DNA of 64,000 nt from Monodelphis domestica (GCF_027887165.1 NC_077227.1:77148488-77212487), one strand, 5' to 3'; shown: positions 22,736 through 34,735, numbered from the stretch's first letter. Notes: generated by a model from the sequence alone, not told the origin. Program-made: numbers and translations.

Positions 22736-23284
22736 GATAACCCAGAAGGCAGAGTGATCTTTCTCCAGCCCTTTGACTTTCTATTTTAGGAGGGAAATAA
22801 TGCTACATTTGAGATATATGTAGCTATTGCTCAGAAATGGGAATAGCACAGATGTATGCTCAATGGGACCCTGCAAAATTTCTTTACCTTCCATGCTTTC
22901 TAGGAAGGTATAACTCAGTCTTTTTCTTGTTCTTGTTGGTAGCTTTTAGGACTAACTGTTCTGCTTAACATATTCTGTTGAGATGGAGGTGGGAGGGGGG
23001 TTGAGGAGGACTCCTTCCATATTCCTAATTTATTTAGGCTCCCCACCCTTATCTGCTAATATAGTAACTTTGATTGGCAATTAGTAGACCACCAATAAGT
23101 GCTCATAGACACAAAAGATTCCCTTGATCGTCTTCCATTTGCAGGAATGAAGCAGGGAACCAATTATTGGCAAAGTTTTGATATAATTTAACCTAAATAC
23201 TTCTCTTTTCCTCTTCCAAACTGAAACTTGTTATGCTTCACTTTTGTTTCCTGTGCCCTCTAGACAATATAACAAGGGGGTCCT
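22736..23284. other. Unassigned tract
   Basis: No gene or recognised repeat. Confidence 0.45.
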
Positions 23285-23481
23285 TTCTTTTAAACCTTGT
23301 CACCTGTCTTAGAACCAATACTGAGTATCAGTTCCAAGGCAGAAGAGTGGTAAAGGCTAGACAGTGGGAGTTAAGGGATTTTGCCCAGGGTCACACAGCT
23401 GGGAAGTGTCTGAGACCAGATTTGAAGCCAGGTCCTCTCCTTTCCAGACCAATTTCCATCCCCTGAGCCACCTAGCTGCCC
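23285..23481 (-). mobile_element. SINE-B copy, antisense
   Basis: 'cttagaaccaatactgagta', 'cagttccaaggcagaagagt', 'gggtcacacagctgggaagt' and 'gagccacctagctgcccc'. Near complete. The hAT-like MITE starts immediately after it. Confidence 0.92.
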
Positions 23482-23484
23482 CTT

Positions 23485-23692
23485 AGCAAAGGTCTTTGAA
23501 TTCAGGGACCCATGGTTAGATTTGAGATGGTCACTGAGGTTAGATGGGTATGCATTATAATTGATTTCCTTCGTAATCATCTATATTTTATTTTATGTAT
23601 TTAAAAACACAATTCTGAGACAGGGGTCCATAGGCTTCACTGGTCTCCCAAAGGGGTCCATGACAAAAAAAAAAAGGTTAAGAACCTCTGCT
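23485..23692 (-). mobile_element. hAT-like MITE, copy 1, antisense
   Basis: About 208 bp with imperfect terminal inverted repeats, AGCAAAGGTCTTTGAATTC at the left and the reverse complement of AGCAGAGGTTCTTAACCTT at the right. The interior 'aggggtccatgacaaaaaa' and 'aggggtccataggcttcac' matches, in reverse, the copy at 62522-62741. No clear 8-bp duplication was seen, so the hAT assignment is by TIR resemblance only. Confidence 0.6.
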
Positions 23693-24674
23693 TTGGGAAA
23701 ATGAGACTCTTCACGTATGGCTTGTAGAATCAGTGTCATGACTGTGGTGACACCTACCATATTATGGATGCGTATCTTTCATAGTTTTAGTGTGTGATCA
23801 GGAATGTTTGGATGGGTCTCTTTTTAAAAATTTCTACCTTGCTTAGATTTGAGCATTGGAATAGCCTGGTGGAAGGAAATCTGTTACCTCCAAGGGAAGT
23901 GTGTGTTTGGGAATGCGATTTTTTGGTTGACTTTTCTCTCTCGCTTTATCCTTTTCTAGAAGAATCCATCTGGGGCTTCATCCTATTTTTAAGAGCTGTG
24001 TCCTTTGCATCTAAATTTAAGGATTTAGTCTGGGCTAGAAAGCTCCTCCTGATTCCCCTGGTTACGGTGAGCTAGAATGTGCTCAGTTCAGATTTTATTT
24101 CCTTAGGTTTGCTTTCTCTTTCTCATTCCCAGAACCGAACATAATAAGGAACCAGAATATTTTTTAAAATTCTTTTTGTATTTAAGGAATACATTATGGA
24201 TAGCCCCTGTTCTTAATTTCAGAAGTGGCTGGGAAAAAACCAAGTGTAATTTGTTTATCGAGATTTTGATTTGTGTGGTGCTTAAAATGTTCAGAAGGAG
24301 ATGGTTCTTTTAAGAAAACAGGTAATAAAATGAAGACAGCCATTTACTCACAGGTAAGAGCCTAGGTGAGTGAATTAGAAAGAGCAGTTAAGTGAATTCC
24401 CTGCTATAAATAGCAATTTAGAATGCCAAGGAAGGAGAACAGAAACCTCAGAGGCTGATCTTTGGGAAGAACCTTAAAAACCAATTAGCCCTGGGGTTGA
24501 AACTTTCATACTAAGAAAGAATAGCAAAAAGAGTTGATTTTTAAAAAAATTCTCATCTGTTGCATAAGAATATTCCAAAAAATGTCCATAAGCCAATAGC
24601 AAACTGCCCTTCTAAGTCTGAAAATTCTTCACACTTTGTAAAGGGATAACAAGTTGTAGACACCTCTTTGTATT
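23693..24674. other. Unassigned, apparently single-copy tract
   Basis: About 980 bp without a recognised repeat. A 93-codon open frame at 23794-24075 has no motif I know. Confidence 0.45.
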
Positions 24675-24905
24675 GGCTAGAGAGCTGGGCCTGAAGTGAA
24701 AGAGATTCATCTGCCTAAATTCAAATCCAGCCTCAGATACTTACTAGCTGTGTGGCCCTGAGCAGGTCACTTAACCCTATTTGCCTCAGTTGTCTCATCT
24801 GTAAAATGAGCTGGAGAAGAAAATGGCAAAACAGTCCAATATCTTTGCCAAGCGAACCGCATGCTACAGAATCTACTGAAAAGCTACTGAACAACACCAC
24901 CTTAT
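24675..24905 (+). mobile_element. SINE-A copy, forward
   Basis: Complete body: 'caaatccagcctcagatact', 'gtgtggccctgagcaggtca', 'gtctcatctgtaaaatgagc', 'ggcaaaacagtccaatatct' and 'gctactgaacaac'. It ends in an A-rich tail near 24905. It is a reference for the expanded copy at 22030. Confidence 0.93.
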
Positions 24906-25064
24906 TAAAAAAAACACACACATTTCTGCTTTTTATGTTCTGTGATTACTTCAGTTGGACTTGGGGAGGGAGGGGACAGAATCTCCTCCCACCCTTAAAA
25001 CAGTTATATCATCCATTTCTATTTATTAAAAAAAAGTAAACATATTGATTTTCTCCTCTTAACA

Positions 25065-25840
25065 TGCTTCAATCTGGCTTTCTTCCATAAATACTAAAAT
25101 TCTACTGTTCTACTGAAATTGTTCTCTTTAAGGTTACCAACTGTCTCAGAATTATTAATGGCTTTTTCTTCATCTTTGACTTCCTGTTTCTGACACTGCC
25201 CATCACCCCTTCTTATGGCTTGAATTCTGTGCCATGGTGCTCTGCTTTGGCTCTTCTCTTCCCTGGCCACTCCTTCTAATTCTTTGTTAGATAATTAGCC
25301 ATCTCGAATCATAAACTATAGATGTCCCTCAAAGTTATACCTGTATAATCTCCCCTTCCTCCTCCTCTTCCTCCTCCTCCAGAAGGTCTGGTTAATTTTT
25401 ATTCCTAAAATGTAGGTCTGACCACGAGACTCACTCAAAAATATTCAGTGATACCAAGATAAAATACAAATTTCCCAACCTGGCATTTAAAACTCTACTT
25501 GATCTGACTGTCTTTCCTCATTTATTTCATATTCCTCTCCATCACACACTCCACATCCCAGATTAACTGGTCTACTGGCTATTCCCAAAATATGACATTC
25601 TACTTCTTGCCTATACTCTCATTCCTTCCCTCTACCTCTTAGAACCCCTAGAATTATTCAAGATTATGGGGCTTCTGCCTCCCCAAAACCTTTCTGGATG
25701 TCCCCAGTGATCAATGTTCTCTCCTTCAAATTATCTTGTTTTTACTTACCTACGTATATCTAACTCAAAGGCAGAGACTATTCCATTTTTGTCTGTATTC
25801 CCATTATTTATCAAAGTTCTTTGCGTCCAGTAGCCACTTC
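25065..25840 (+). mobile_element. L2 LINE 3' end
   Basis: 'tttaaggttaccaactgtct', 'aaatttcccaacctggcatt', 'aactctacttgatctgactg' and 'aaggcagagactattccatt' are L2 3' motifs in order. Confidence 0.75.
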
Positions 25841-25917
25841 CATGATCCTTTGGAGGGTGCTGTGACCAGTACCTGGTCCTATTCAATAATCAGTACTTGA
25901 GGCATTTGTCTTTTTAT

Positions 25918-26090
25918 TCAAAGATCTTTTATTTTCCCAATTACATGAAATGACAATTTTCAATATATGTTTTCTGAAATTCTCAGATCCAAATTGTCTC
26001 TCCCCCACCTTCTCTTCTCCCTCTCAGAGATGGTAAGCAATTTGATCTGGGTTATCCATGTATTATCAGAAGCATAAGACTTTTAAGCAA
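25918..26090 (-). mobile_element. L1 3' terminal fragment, antisense
   Basis: Reverse complement of the L1 3' UTR: 'atatgttttctgaaattctc', 'agagatggtaagcaatttga' and 'tgggttatccatgtattatc'. The same terminal text occurs forward at 9000-9120 and 12240-12360. Confidence 0.85.
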
Positions 26091-26869
26091 GTGTACATCA
26101 TGGTATGCACTCATTCCATGCTAGAGAATGCTCAGGAGTAACTGGCAAGCCCTCCTCTGCACCTCTCTCTGACTCTCAGAGTAGCTGGCGACCACTCACT
26201 CCTTGACTTTGAACCTTAGGGAGAGATGTCAGTGTTTTTAGTATGTAGGGCATAAGGGATCCAAAGTCTAGCCTCCATCCTGCTTAGGAAAATTCTTCCT
26301 CGTTGTCATTCTTTCTGTGTGCTTCATTGATTCGATTCTTCCAAGGTCATTAATTATAATCATTTAATTGGATTAAATAAAAGCTATTAAAAGCAGAAGC
26401 ATTATTTGCATGTGACATTGATATATAGTGCTTCATCTTGCCATTTACCCCAAGCCACCTTACCATCTGCCCTACTCCTCCCCACTTGTCATTAATGATG
26501 CATTCTAGACTGGACCTCCAGAAATCTTGCCCTGGGTCTATAGGGACAGGTAATCTACTTATCTGGAATTTGCCCTGGGACTGAGCTATCTTGATTGTTG
26601 ACTGAAAGTCATCTAGCTCACTATATATGGACAACCCAAGACCAGACCATGCTCCATATTCTATCCAGCCATATACTTGGGCCATCTTGCCATACACCTT
26701 GCCACCATGTAATCATTCTACCCCCTTACTTTCTACCAACTATTCTGAGCACAGTAATCAAATCAGTGGTACCATTGCTTATAGAAAGGATGCCATACTT
26801 CCTTGCTATGGATTGTCTCATTATCTTTGTGTCTTTCTAGATCAAAACACTCTTCCTTGTCCTTTACTT
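26091..26869. other. Unassigned tract
   Basis: A 115-codon antisense frame at 26350-26697 and forward frames around 26595-26953 have no recognisable domain. Probably chance. Confidence 0.45.
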
Positions 26870-27050
26870 TGTGTATGTATATTTGTGTGTGTGTGTATAT
26901 ATAAAAATATATACACATATACATACATATGCTGTCTCTTCCTGTTAGTATAATAAATTCCTTGTAGGCAAGAATGCTCTTGCTTCTACATTTATATTCC
27001 CAGTGCCTAATAAAGCAGCTAACACATAATAATAATTTAAGAAATTCTTT
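26870..27050 (+). mobile_element. TG/TA short repeats and an L2/MIR 3' tail
   Basis: 26873-26935 is a mixed TGTG/TATA/CATA run. 26945-27050 carries the tail motif 'ttccttgtaggcaagaatgc' and 'tttatattcccagtgcctaa'. Confidence 0.6.
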
Positions 27051-28617
27051 TATTTTCATTATGCATTTATTTATACAACCTATTTAAACTCCTGGTGTGC
27101 GCTTGTTAGTTATTGTTTAAAATTAATTGAGTGGTGAGGAACTATATGTGTGACACATTTTTTAAGTTTAATCTGCATTATTGACATTTTCTGAATCACT
27201 TTCTTAAGTCTAGGCATTCAACAAAACAACAAATCAAGCAATTATTGAATTCGGAGGTGTAAATACTCATGCTAAAAATCTAATAATCAGAGTTCTAAAG
27301 AATTCTCAAGTCAGCTTGGTCTGGTTCCAGTACACCCTTGCCTGGACCTAACCCCTCCTAAAAACACTTGGGGGAAAAAATCCACCTTTTACCCTCCTAT
27401 GTCCCATCTGGAAGACTGAAGCTAACCCACAAGTCCAATTCTTGATCTCAGCTCAAAGAACTGAGAAATACTGTAAATGTTGTTGTTTAATCATGCAGTC
27501 CATACCACTGGCAGCTAAGACATCCCTTTGATATAGTGGAGGAAGATTAGACCACCCTAGAAGCCTCTCCCAAGAAGAGTAGGATTTGAATAAGCTGGTT
27601 GGCACCAGACATTAGTGCACCAATTTCCCTTTGGTCTTGTCCCAATATCTGTCCCTTTAGTCCTGAAGTATCTCTTAGAATTCCTCAGAAATAAAACTAG
27701 CCATTTCCTGATATCAGAGTCTTTTCAGATGCAAGTGATATAGGGTTGGGGGGAAGGAGAAAGAAATGCTACTACTTAGTTGCCATTTTCTTTTCCCTAT
27801 CTCCTTGAAAAACTCCTCTACTGGCCTCTTACATCAGTGAGTTCCATATGGCATATGCCTCCCCACTGACTAGCATCTCCATTATCCTCAATAAGCTTGT
27901 GTTAAGTTGAATTGAATCCCTTCCTTTCTCAGTTCCCCAAATATCTGCCAAGCCTGTACTACCTTAATTAGGCACCACCAATCACCAGTGGCAGCTACTA
28001 AAGGTGAAGTACAGAACCATGCAGCATTTATAAAGCCTTTCTTATGAATCATAAAGCATTTCTAGGACTTGTCCTGAAACCTTAACCTCTTTTAAATGTC
28101 ACAGTGAGTAAGCTGAACATATTCTATTCCCTTCAAAAAAGAAAGACAAAAACCCCACACCCAATATTAGTTATAAATTGCTTTTTGCTTGTGTGGTCCA
28201 TAATGGATTTTTCCCTTCCTGTTGGCCAGTAGCCCTTAGTAGGAAAATAAAAACAACCCTTCTCTACCTCTGTAGCCAAGGAAAGAGGGAAGTAAGAGGT
28301 ACCCAATCACTACCCTAACCCTCAATGTGGGATCTTTTGAAAGAGGATAGAAGGTGATTGGGAAGTTTAGGTGGATTGTGTTGCAATAGTTTAAATGGTT
28401 GAGATAGGGAAGAATTAATAATCCCTGCTACACCTGCATTTATCACTTTTGCTAGAACTATTCCATTTTATTCTAATCCATTGCTCCTCATTGTGATGAA
28501 GACTACAAAACCATCATACACCCAAACCATTGTTCTTTCGTAAAAGATGGGAGAGTGCCTTTCTGCTCCCCTTCAGGTGTGCTCCTTTAGCTTTGCCACT
28601 GGCCTTTAGGAAGGGAT
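27051..28617. other. Unassigned, apparently single-copy tract
   Basis: About 1.6 kb without recognised repeats, long frames or RNA genes. Confidence 0.5.
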
Positions 28618-28867
28618 AAATACTTAATCAATAAGCATTTGTTAATTACCCACTATATTCATGGCACTGTGCAAGCTACTAAAGATACAAAATAAAAGTG
28701 CGACTTTCCAGTATATCCTACTTGGGGAATAAAACATATTTGCAGGTAAGTAAATAGGCAAAACAAGTATTCATTGATTTTGGAATGGGGGATACTGGTA
28801 ATTGAGAAAATCAAGAACAGTGTTAAAGAAAGTGATGCTTGAGTTGAACTTTGAAGGAAGTGAGGAG
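28618..28867 (+). mobile_element. Ancient interspersed repeat, segment 1 of 3
   Basis: Begins 'aagcatttgttaattaccca' and contains 'tggcactgtgcaagctact' and 'cttgagttgaactttgaagg'. It continues at 30479 after a HAL1-like insertion. I recognise the family as widespread in mammals but cannot name it. Confidence 0.65.
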
Positions 28868-30478
28868 AGGCAGAGCTAAGATGGTGGCAGAGTAGTAGGA
28901 GCCTTCTGAATCTCCTTCCTACTGCTCATTGCAAAGCTTCTCAAAAGGACAGAAATCAAAATTGGATGAGTAAAGGGGCTCTCCCACTGGATTCAGCCTT
29001 AAAGGTAGGCAGTGTTTGGGGATTCCCATGCTATATGAGGGCAAAACTGCATTTATCAAAGCGCAAGCTGCTCACCACTCCCTGATACAACCTACCATAC
29101 CAGAGTCAGAGCAAGGGCTGGATAATCTCTAAATTCTTGGGGGCTGGCTGAAAGCACCATAGACTTACCCCTGAGGGCAGTGCAACACCTTGACAGAGAG
29201 ATTTGAGACCCCAGGCTGAAGAGCGTGGAGCCTGGGCATAAACAAGGCTGGACACAACCGAAGTAGCAGGATCTGGAAAAATAGCTTCAGGGAAAAAAAC
29301 ACTTTAAAGCACACAAAGAACATAACAGATTTGCTTGCCCTCACTCAGGCTTCTGACTGGGAAGGGAAGATACCACTAAGGCAAAGCCCTGCAAGACAGA
29401 AGCTAAGAAAGCAATGTCCACCAACATGCATGAACCCCAGTCCACTAGTGGCAAAAGGAATAAATGGCAGCAAAAAACAAACAAACAAAAAATAACTTTT
29501 GACCCTGGGTAATTTCTATGGTGAAAAAGAGCAAAATACAGAAGCAACAGCTGAGAGTGACAAATAAGCAAACACATCCAAACTTTCAAAAAAAAATAGA
29601 AAATTGGTCACAAGGTCTCAAGAAACTAAAAAAGGAGTTCAAGAACCAATTTTAAAAGATGGAAGAAAAGTGAGAAAAAGAAATGAAAGTAATACAAAAA
29701 GAAAATAACAGCTTAAAAGACAAAATTGCCCATATGGAAAAAGAGGAACAGAAATAAAATGAAGTAATAAGCAAATTGGAGACCAGACTTGGCCTGTTGG
29801 AAACCATGAAAAGCAGGATAGACCAAAGGAAAACCAAAAGTTCATAGCTGAAAAATCAGTCTTTAAAAACTAGAATTGGGCAAGTAGATGCTAATGCTCT
29901 CATGAGACAGCAAGAATTAGTAAAGCAAAATCAAAAGAATGAAAAAATAGAAGGAAACATGAACTATCTCATTGAAAAGACAACTTACCTGGAAAACAAA
30001 CCCAGGAGAGATAATTTGAGAATTATTTGTCTACTGGAAAGCCTGGTATAAAATAAAAGCCTTGACATCATATTTCAAGAAATTATCCAAGAAAACTGCC
30101 CTTTTATTCTTGAATAAGAGGGCAAAATAGACATTGAAAGAATCTATAGAACACCCCCTACATTAAATCCCAAAAGACAACCCCCAGGAATTTTATAGGC
30201 AAATTCAAAAGATTCTAGGCCAAGGAGAAAATATTGTAAGCAACCAGAAAGGGACAATTCAGATATCAAGGAGATCCGGTCAAATTAGACAGGACCTGGT
30301 AGCCTCCACACTAAAGGACCACAAAGCTTGGAATATGATATTCAGGAAGGCAAGAGAAATGGGTCTACAACCAAGAATCACCTACCCATCAAAACTGACT
30401 ATATACTTTCAGGAGAAAGCATGGGCTTTTAACAAAATAGATGTCCAAGCATTCCTAAAGAAAAGATCAGAACTAAAT
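28868..30478 (+). mobile_element. HAL1-like / L1 ORF1-only retroelement
   Basis: The 5' end 'aggcagagctaagatggtgg' is a typical marsupial L1-type 5' UTR start. The rest resembles L1 ORF1: an A-rich coiled-coil region (about 29590-29980), then text corresponding to the RNA-binding domain ('gagataatttgagaattatt', 'gaaattatccaagaaaactg', 'caagaatcacctacccatca'). No ORF2 follows, and there is no clear poly-A. It is bounded by a 15-bp duplication, GAAGGAAGTGAGGAG at 28853-28867 and GAAGGAAGTAAGGAG at 30479-30493. The frame has several stops. The ORF1-only layout fits HAL1 (half-L1). A deleted L1 is the alternative. Confidence 0.75.
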
Positions 30479-30577
30479 GAAGGAAGTAAGGAGGAACCAA
30501 AGTGAATAAGGAGAACATTTCAGGCATGGAAAAAAGCCTGTTCAAAGATACTCACATGGATATATAATATCACATAT
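30479..30577 (+). mobile_element. Ancient interspersed repeat, segment 2 of 3
   Basis: 'catttcaggcatggaaaaaa' and 'gcctgttcaaagatactcac' continue the repeat between the HAL1-like element and the SINE. Confidence 0.6.
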
Positions 30578-30821
30578 GTTGTTCTTCCATTGTTTTGGTT
30601 GTATCTGATTCTTCATTACCCCATTTGGGATTCTCTTGGCAAAGATATAAGAGAGGTTTGCCATTTCCTTCTCCAGTTTATTTTACAGGGGGAAGAAACT
30701 GAGGCAAAAAAGGGTTAATTGATTTGCCTAGTTCATGCAACTAGTAAGTGTTTGAAGTCAGATTTGAATTCTTCCTGACTCCAGATCTAATTCTTTATAC
30801 ACTGTGCTACCTAGTTGCCTG
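30578..30821 (-). mobile_element. SINE-A copy, antisense, inside ancient repeat
   Basis: 'attccttcttt'-type tail is replaced by 'gttcttccattgttttggtt', followed by 'gggattctcttggcaaagat', 'gccatttccttctccagttt' and 'agtaagtgtttgaagtcaga'. Flanks share an imperfect AATATCAxACA block (about 30567 and 30823), consistent with a target duplication. Confidence 0.85.
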
Positions 30822-31690
30822 GAATATCATACACATATTGGAAAAAGCAAGTAGACCAGTCTGGCTAAGATATAGAGTTTATGTGAGAGAGAAGATTGTA
30901 TAATCAGCCTAGAAACAGATTATGAAGAGCTTTAAATGCCATTCATAGGGTTTTGTGTTTTATTCTAAAGGCAAAAAAAGTTCTTGGAGCTTCTTGAGCA
31001 GAGGAATAACATGGTCAGACTTCTCTTTGAATAATGTTAGTTTTCATTGGCATCTGGGTGGAGTTTGGTTTAGAGAGAGGAAGGGTGTGATACAAGGTGA
31101 CCCATTAAGAGACTATTTCAATGGTCCTGGCAAAAGGTGATGATACTTTGGACTGGGAGATTGTGGTATGTACACAGAGAAGAAAGCAGATGCAAGAGAT
31201 GTTGAGTTGATGGGACTGACAAGACTTGACAGCTGTTGCTAGATGAGAGATGAAGGAAAGTGAAGAGTTGAAGATAACTCCTAAGTCTGGAACCAGGGAG
31301 ACTGGAAAGATGGTGGTGCCCTTTATAGAAATAGCAAAGTTAGGAGAAAAGAGAGGAAAGATCATGAGTTCAATTTTGGAAAAAGTTTGTTTCTTTGAGA
31401 TGCCTATGAGCCATGTCCAAGATGACAATTGGATATCTAGATCTGGGAGTCACCAGGAAAGAAAAGATAGTTGAACTGGTGGGAACTGATTAGAACTCAC
31501 CAAAAATAGAAAGAATATAGAGAAAAGACAAAGCCCCAAGACTACCCCCTGGGACCTGCCCATCCTAAATGATGAGGACATGAATGTGTGGATGTTTCTG
31601 CAAAGGAGACCATGTAAGAAGAGCATCACATCAAGGAAGAGAGCTAGGCTCTTGGTTCAGCAGATTCCACAGATGCCATCCCAGCCACAC
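30822..31690 (+). mobile_element. Ancient interspersed repeat, segment 3 of 3
   Basis: 'agaccagtctggctaagata', 'gaagagctttaaatgccatt', 'ggaataacatggtcagactt', 'ttgaagataactcctaagtc' and 'ttttggaaaaagtttgtttc' are in the order of one long old repeat. With segments 1 and 2 it totals about 1.2 kb. Confidence 0.65.
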
Positions 31691-31984
31691 CAAGCAGAAC
31701 TCATTGCCAATCCTGTAAAAGCTTTTGAATGTAATATGTTATTCTTAATAAATATAATATTTATGTTTTTTAGTAAGCTTAATAAACTTGGACATGTTTT
31801 TCAAAATGTTGTGTTGATGTTTGGGTTTGGGGTGTTTTTTGAGGGAGTGTTGGAGGGAGGTAAGGAAGGCTTCTTTCAGAAACTAGGTAGGGTACTGTTG
31901 ACAGGAGGATAGCTTCATGGCATTCTTACGAACTTGACCCCATAGGCATTTGGAAGAGAGTGATGGGACTCCATGGGGTACAGG
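31691..31984. other. Unassigned tract
   Basis: AT-rich with two AATAAA-like signals near 31748 and 31780. No gene recognised. Confidence 0.4.
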
Positions 31985-32008
31985 ATGAGTGAGTGAGTGA
32001 GTGAGTGA

Positions 32009-32055
<47 letters not shown>
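31985..32055. repeat. (GTGA)n(GT)n compound microsatellite
   Basis: GAGT tetranucleotides switch to a pure GT run of about 42 bp. Confidence 0.97.
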
Positions 32056-32057
<2 letters not shown>

Positions 32058-32179
32058 ATTATGAACTTCTCCATTATGCCTCCAGGAGCCTTGTCATTCT
32101 GCATGATTTCATCAACTTAGGGGCAGAACATAGAGTAGAACATTCTATGTGTAGGAAAGGCATGGAAAGCATTAACTAT

Positions 32180-32260
32180 ATGGAGATAGTATGGCGTAGT
32201 GGAAAGAACCCTGGTTCTGGAATCATGGAATTTATGTTCAAATGTTATTTTGAGATCTAC
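32180..32260 (+). mobile_element. MIR-like SINE 5' half
   Basis: 'tatggcgtagtggaaagaac' and 'ctggttctggaatcatggaa' are the MIR 5' region. The remainder is replaced by the tetranucleotide array. Confidence 0.6.
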
Positions 32261-32299
32261 CTTTCTCTCTCTCTTTCTATCCTAACTGTATGTTCTGCC

Positions 32300-32359
<60 letters not shown>

Positions 32360-32783
32360 GTCCTATCTATCTGTGTCTATTCTGTCTGTCTGTCCATCTC
32401 TATAGTTATCTCTCTGTCTGTCTGTCTACCTGTTGTCTGCCTGTCTCTCTTATCTATTTATCTATCTGTGTCTATCCTGTCTATCTCTCTCTTTCTCTTT
32501 CTATCAATCTGTCTATCCTATTTGTCTATCTGTGTCTATCTGGTCTGTCTATCTGTGTCTATCCTGTCTGTCTCTCTGTCTATCTCTGTCTGTCTATCCT
32601 GACTGTATGTCCTTCCATCTATCTGTCTGTCTGTATATCCTATCTATTTCTCTGTCCTATCTGTCTATCCTATCTATTTATCTGTGTCTGTCTATCTATA
32701 TATCTATCTCTATCTGTCTGTCTGTCCATCCTATCTATTTGTCTGTTTCTATCCTGTCTGCCTATCCTGTCTGTTTGTCTGTC

Positions 32784-32854
<71 letters not shown>

Positions 32855-33065
32855 CTGTCTGTCTGTCTATCCTATTTGTCTGTCTGTGTCTATCCTGTCT
32901 GTGTGTGTGTCTGTCTCACTCTCTGTCTGTCTATCCTATTTGTCTGTGTCTATCCTGTCTGTCTGTCTGTCTATCTACCTATTTATCTATCTGTCTCTCT
33001 GTCTCTGTCTCTATCCATCTCTCATTTCATCTATCCACTGTCTGTAGATCTATCTAACCTGGCAT
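32261..33065. repeat. (CTAT/CTGT/CT)n compound array, ~0.8 kb
   Basis: ATCT repeats grade into CTGT, CTAT and a CT run at 32787-32847. A non-repetitive block, CCTRACTGTATGTYCTNCC, occurs at 32281 and again at 32598, showing a ~317-bp higher-order duplication. Tyr-Leu-Ser-Ile frames across it are artefacts. Confidence 0.95.
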
Positions 33066-34109
33066 CTATTATCTATCTTTATACCTATCTAATCTACCAA
33101 CTCTCTATTATCTATCCACGATTTGTCTGGCTTTGAATGGTCCCATAAAGCTCTGTAAGCCTCGTGTAAAATGAAGGGGCTCAGAGCAGACGGCAGCCTC
33201 TGAGGATCCCTCTAGCTCCGGCTCTGGAGCCCCAGGTTTAATGGGGTGGCGAGTAGCCACCCTTGAGTGGGGAGGGTTCCTGGAAGGCAGCGGTGGGAGA
33301 TAAGACTGGGCAAGGCCACAAGGGGCCCCTGGCCAGCCTGGTGGGGGCAGAAGGGAGCCGTCAGACAAACAGGATAAAAAGGACACTCGAATCATGGCTT
33401 GTGAGTTAGACACGAGTCAAGTGCAGTGCATTCAAGTGTGGGGGAACGAGGTGAATTGAATTGCACAGTCAATTAAGGGTAGTCTGCTTGAGAGAATTCA
33501 AATGTCAGTAGATTACAGGTTGTTCCATGCCAGACAGAGGGTGGATGAGGCCAGGAGATGGAAGCGTGTGCAGTGCTGGTGTCAGAACAGACTCCCTGGG
33601 CCCCCACCCTCCCTCCTCTCCAGCTTAAAGTATTTGCTGTGAGTCACGTTAGACCACACGGGCAGAAAGTGCTTCGGGAGCCTCTGGAGAGAGCTCTTGG
33701 GAGGGGGCTGGCCTGTTCTAGTCTTTCCTCATCCATCCTTTTTGGGAGGCATCAGACTTTTGCTTTCAACTCCATTAGCAACTCCTGGTGTCAAAATGCC
33801 CTCCATCCACGCTCTAGTGTAACTAATAGCCTTAAAGAGTGCCGGGGGCACAGAGGAGCCAAGTGTATATTTGTATTCCCAGCACTTAGCTTCTTGAGTT
33901 GACTCGCCTTGATGTCACTTGATTCAACTTGACTTAGCGCCAAAGCCCCAAAGGCCAACTCTATTCCCTACTCCAATCTGCCTCTAATAATGGAGTGGGG
34001 GGAAGTTCTCCCAAATCACCAACTCTCACCAGGACTGGGCTCTTCCCAGGAATCCTGCAGCTCGTTTTCAGAGGCATCCAGCCCCAGAAACTCTGACGTA
34101 AGGGCCAAA
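33066..34109. other. GC-richer single-copy tract
   Basis: About 1 kb without named repeats and with higher GC than its surroundings (33140-33720). A 101-codon antisense frame and a 114-codon forward frame exist, but neither has a recognised domain. Candidate conserved non-coding DNA. Confidence 0.4.
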
Positions 34110-34262
34110 TCTGCCCCTTTGGTGGCCTTGGAAGAAAGTCTTGCAGCTTTCTGCAGCCATGGTTTCCTCCACTGTGAAATGGGGAGAATAATAGACTCTA
34201 CCCACCTCCCAAGGATTATTCCGATGAAAGTGCCTCTTAAATCGTAAAATGATATGGGAATG
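34110..34262 (+). mobile_element. MIR 3' half
   Basis: 'gtttcctccactgtgaaatg', 'gggagaataatagactctac' and 'cttaaatcgtaaaatgatat' are MIR motifs. Confidence 0.65.
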
Positions 34263-34589
34263 CAAGCCATTCTTATAGGGAATGTAAACTGTAATGTTTA
34301 CATCACACTCAAAAGATGGTAAATTATTTTAAATTGGCCCTCAGTAGATTTCACCTGATCATAGAATATTGGAGAGACAAAAGAACATGAAAGGCCTTTC
34401 TCATTGCACAGATTTGAAGACGGATGTTTAGAAAGGAAACTTCATGTGTGCGTTGAATCCTTGCAAGTCAACCACCCATGGCTGGCTGTATAATTCAATT
34501 CCCATCATTGTCCCAAGCTCAAGCTTGATTCATGGGTTACTTAATGAGCCAGGATTTGTTCTTTGGCCTCCCTCTCATTCTGTTGGGTT

Positions 34590-34735
34590 ACTTTGCCCAT
34601 GGTACTATCCCTGACAAGGTCACACCTAGACCTAATTCTAGCTCAAGTGATTTATTCAGTCTATCAAAGCTGGAACTCAAACCCAAGTCTTTAACCTCCA
34701 GGGTCAGTGATCTTTCTTTGATCGCTGTTGCCTCT
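34590..34735 (-). mobile_element. Weak antisense MIR
   Basis: 'caaagctggaactcaaaccc' and 'aagtctttaacctccagggt' resemble the antisense MIR 5' half. Strongly diverged. Confidence 0.4.

Noticed and set aside
32147..33136. Tyr-Leu-Ser-Ile rich frames up to 255 codons, looking like membrane proteins
   Set aside because: They are the CTAT/CTGT array read in three frames.
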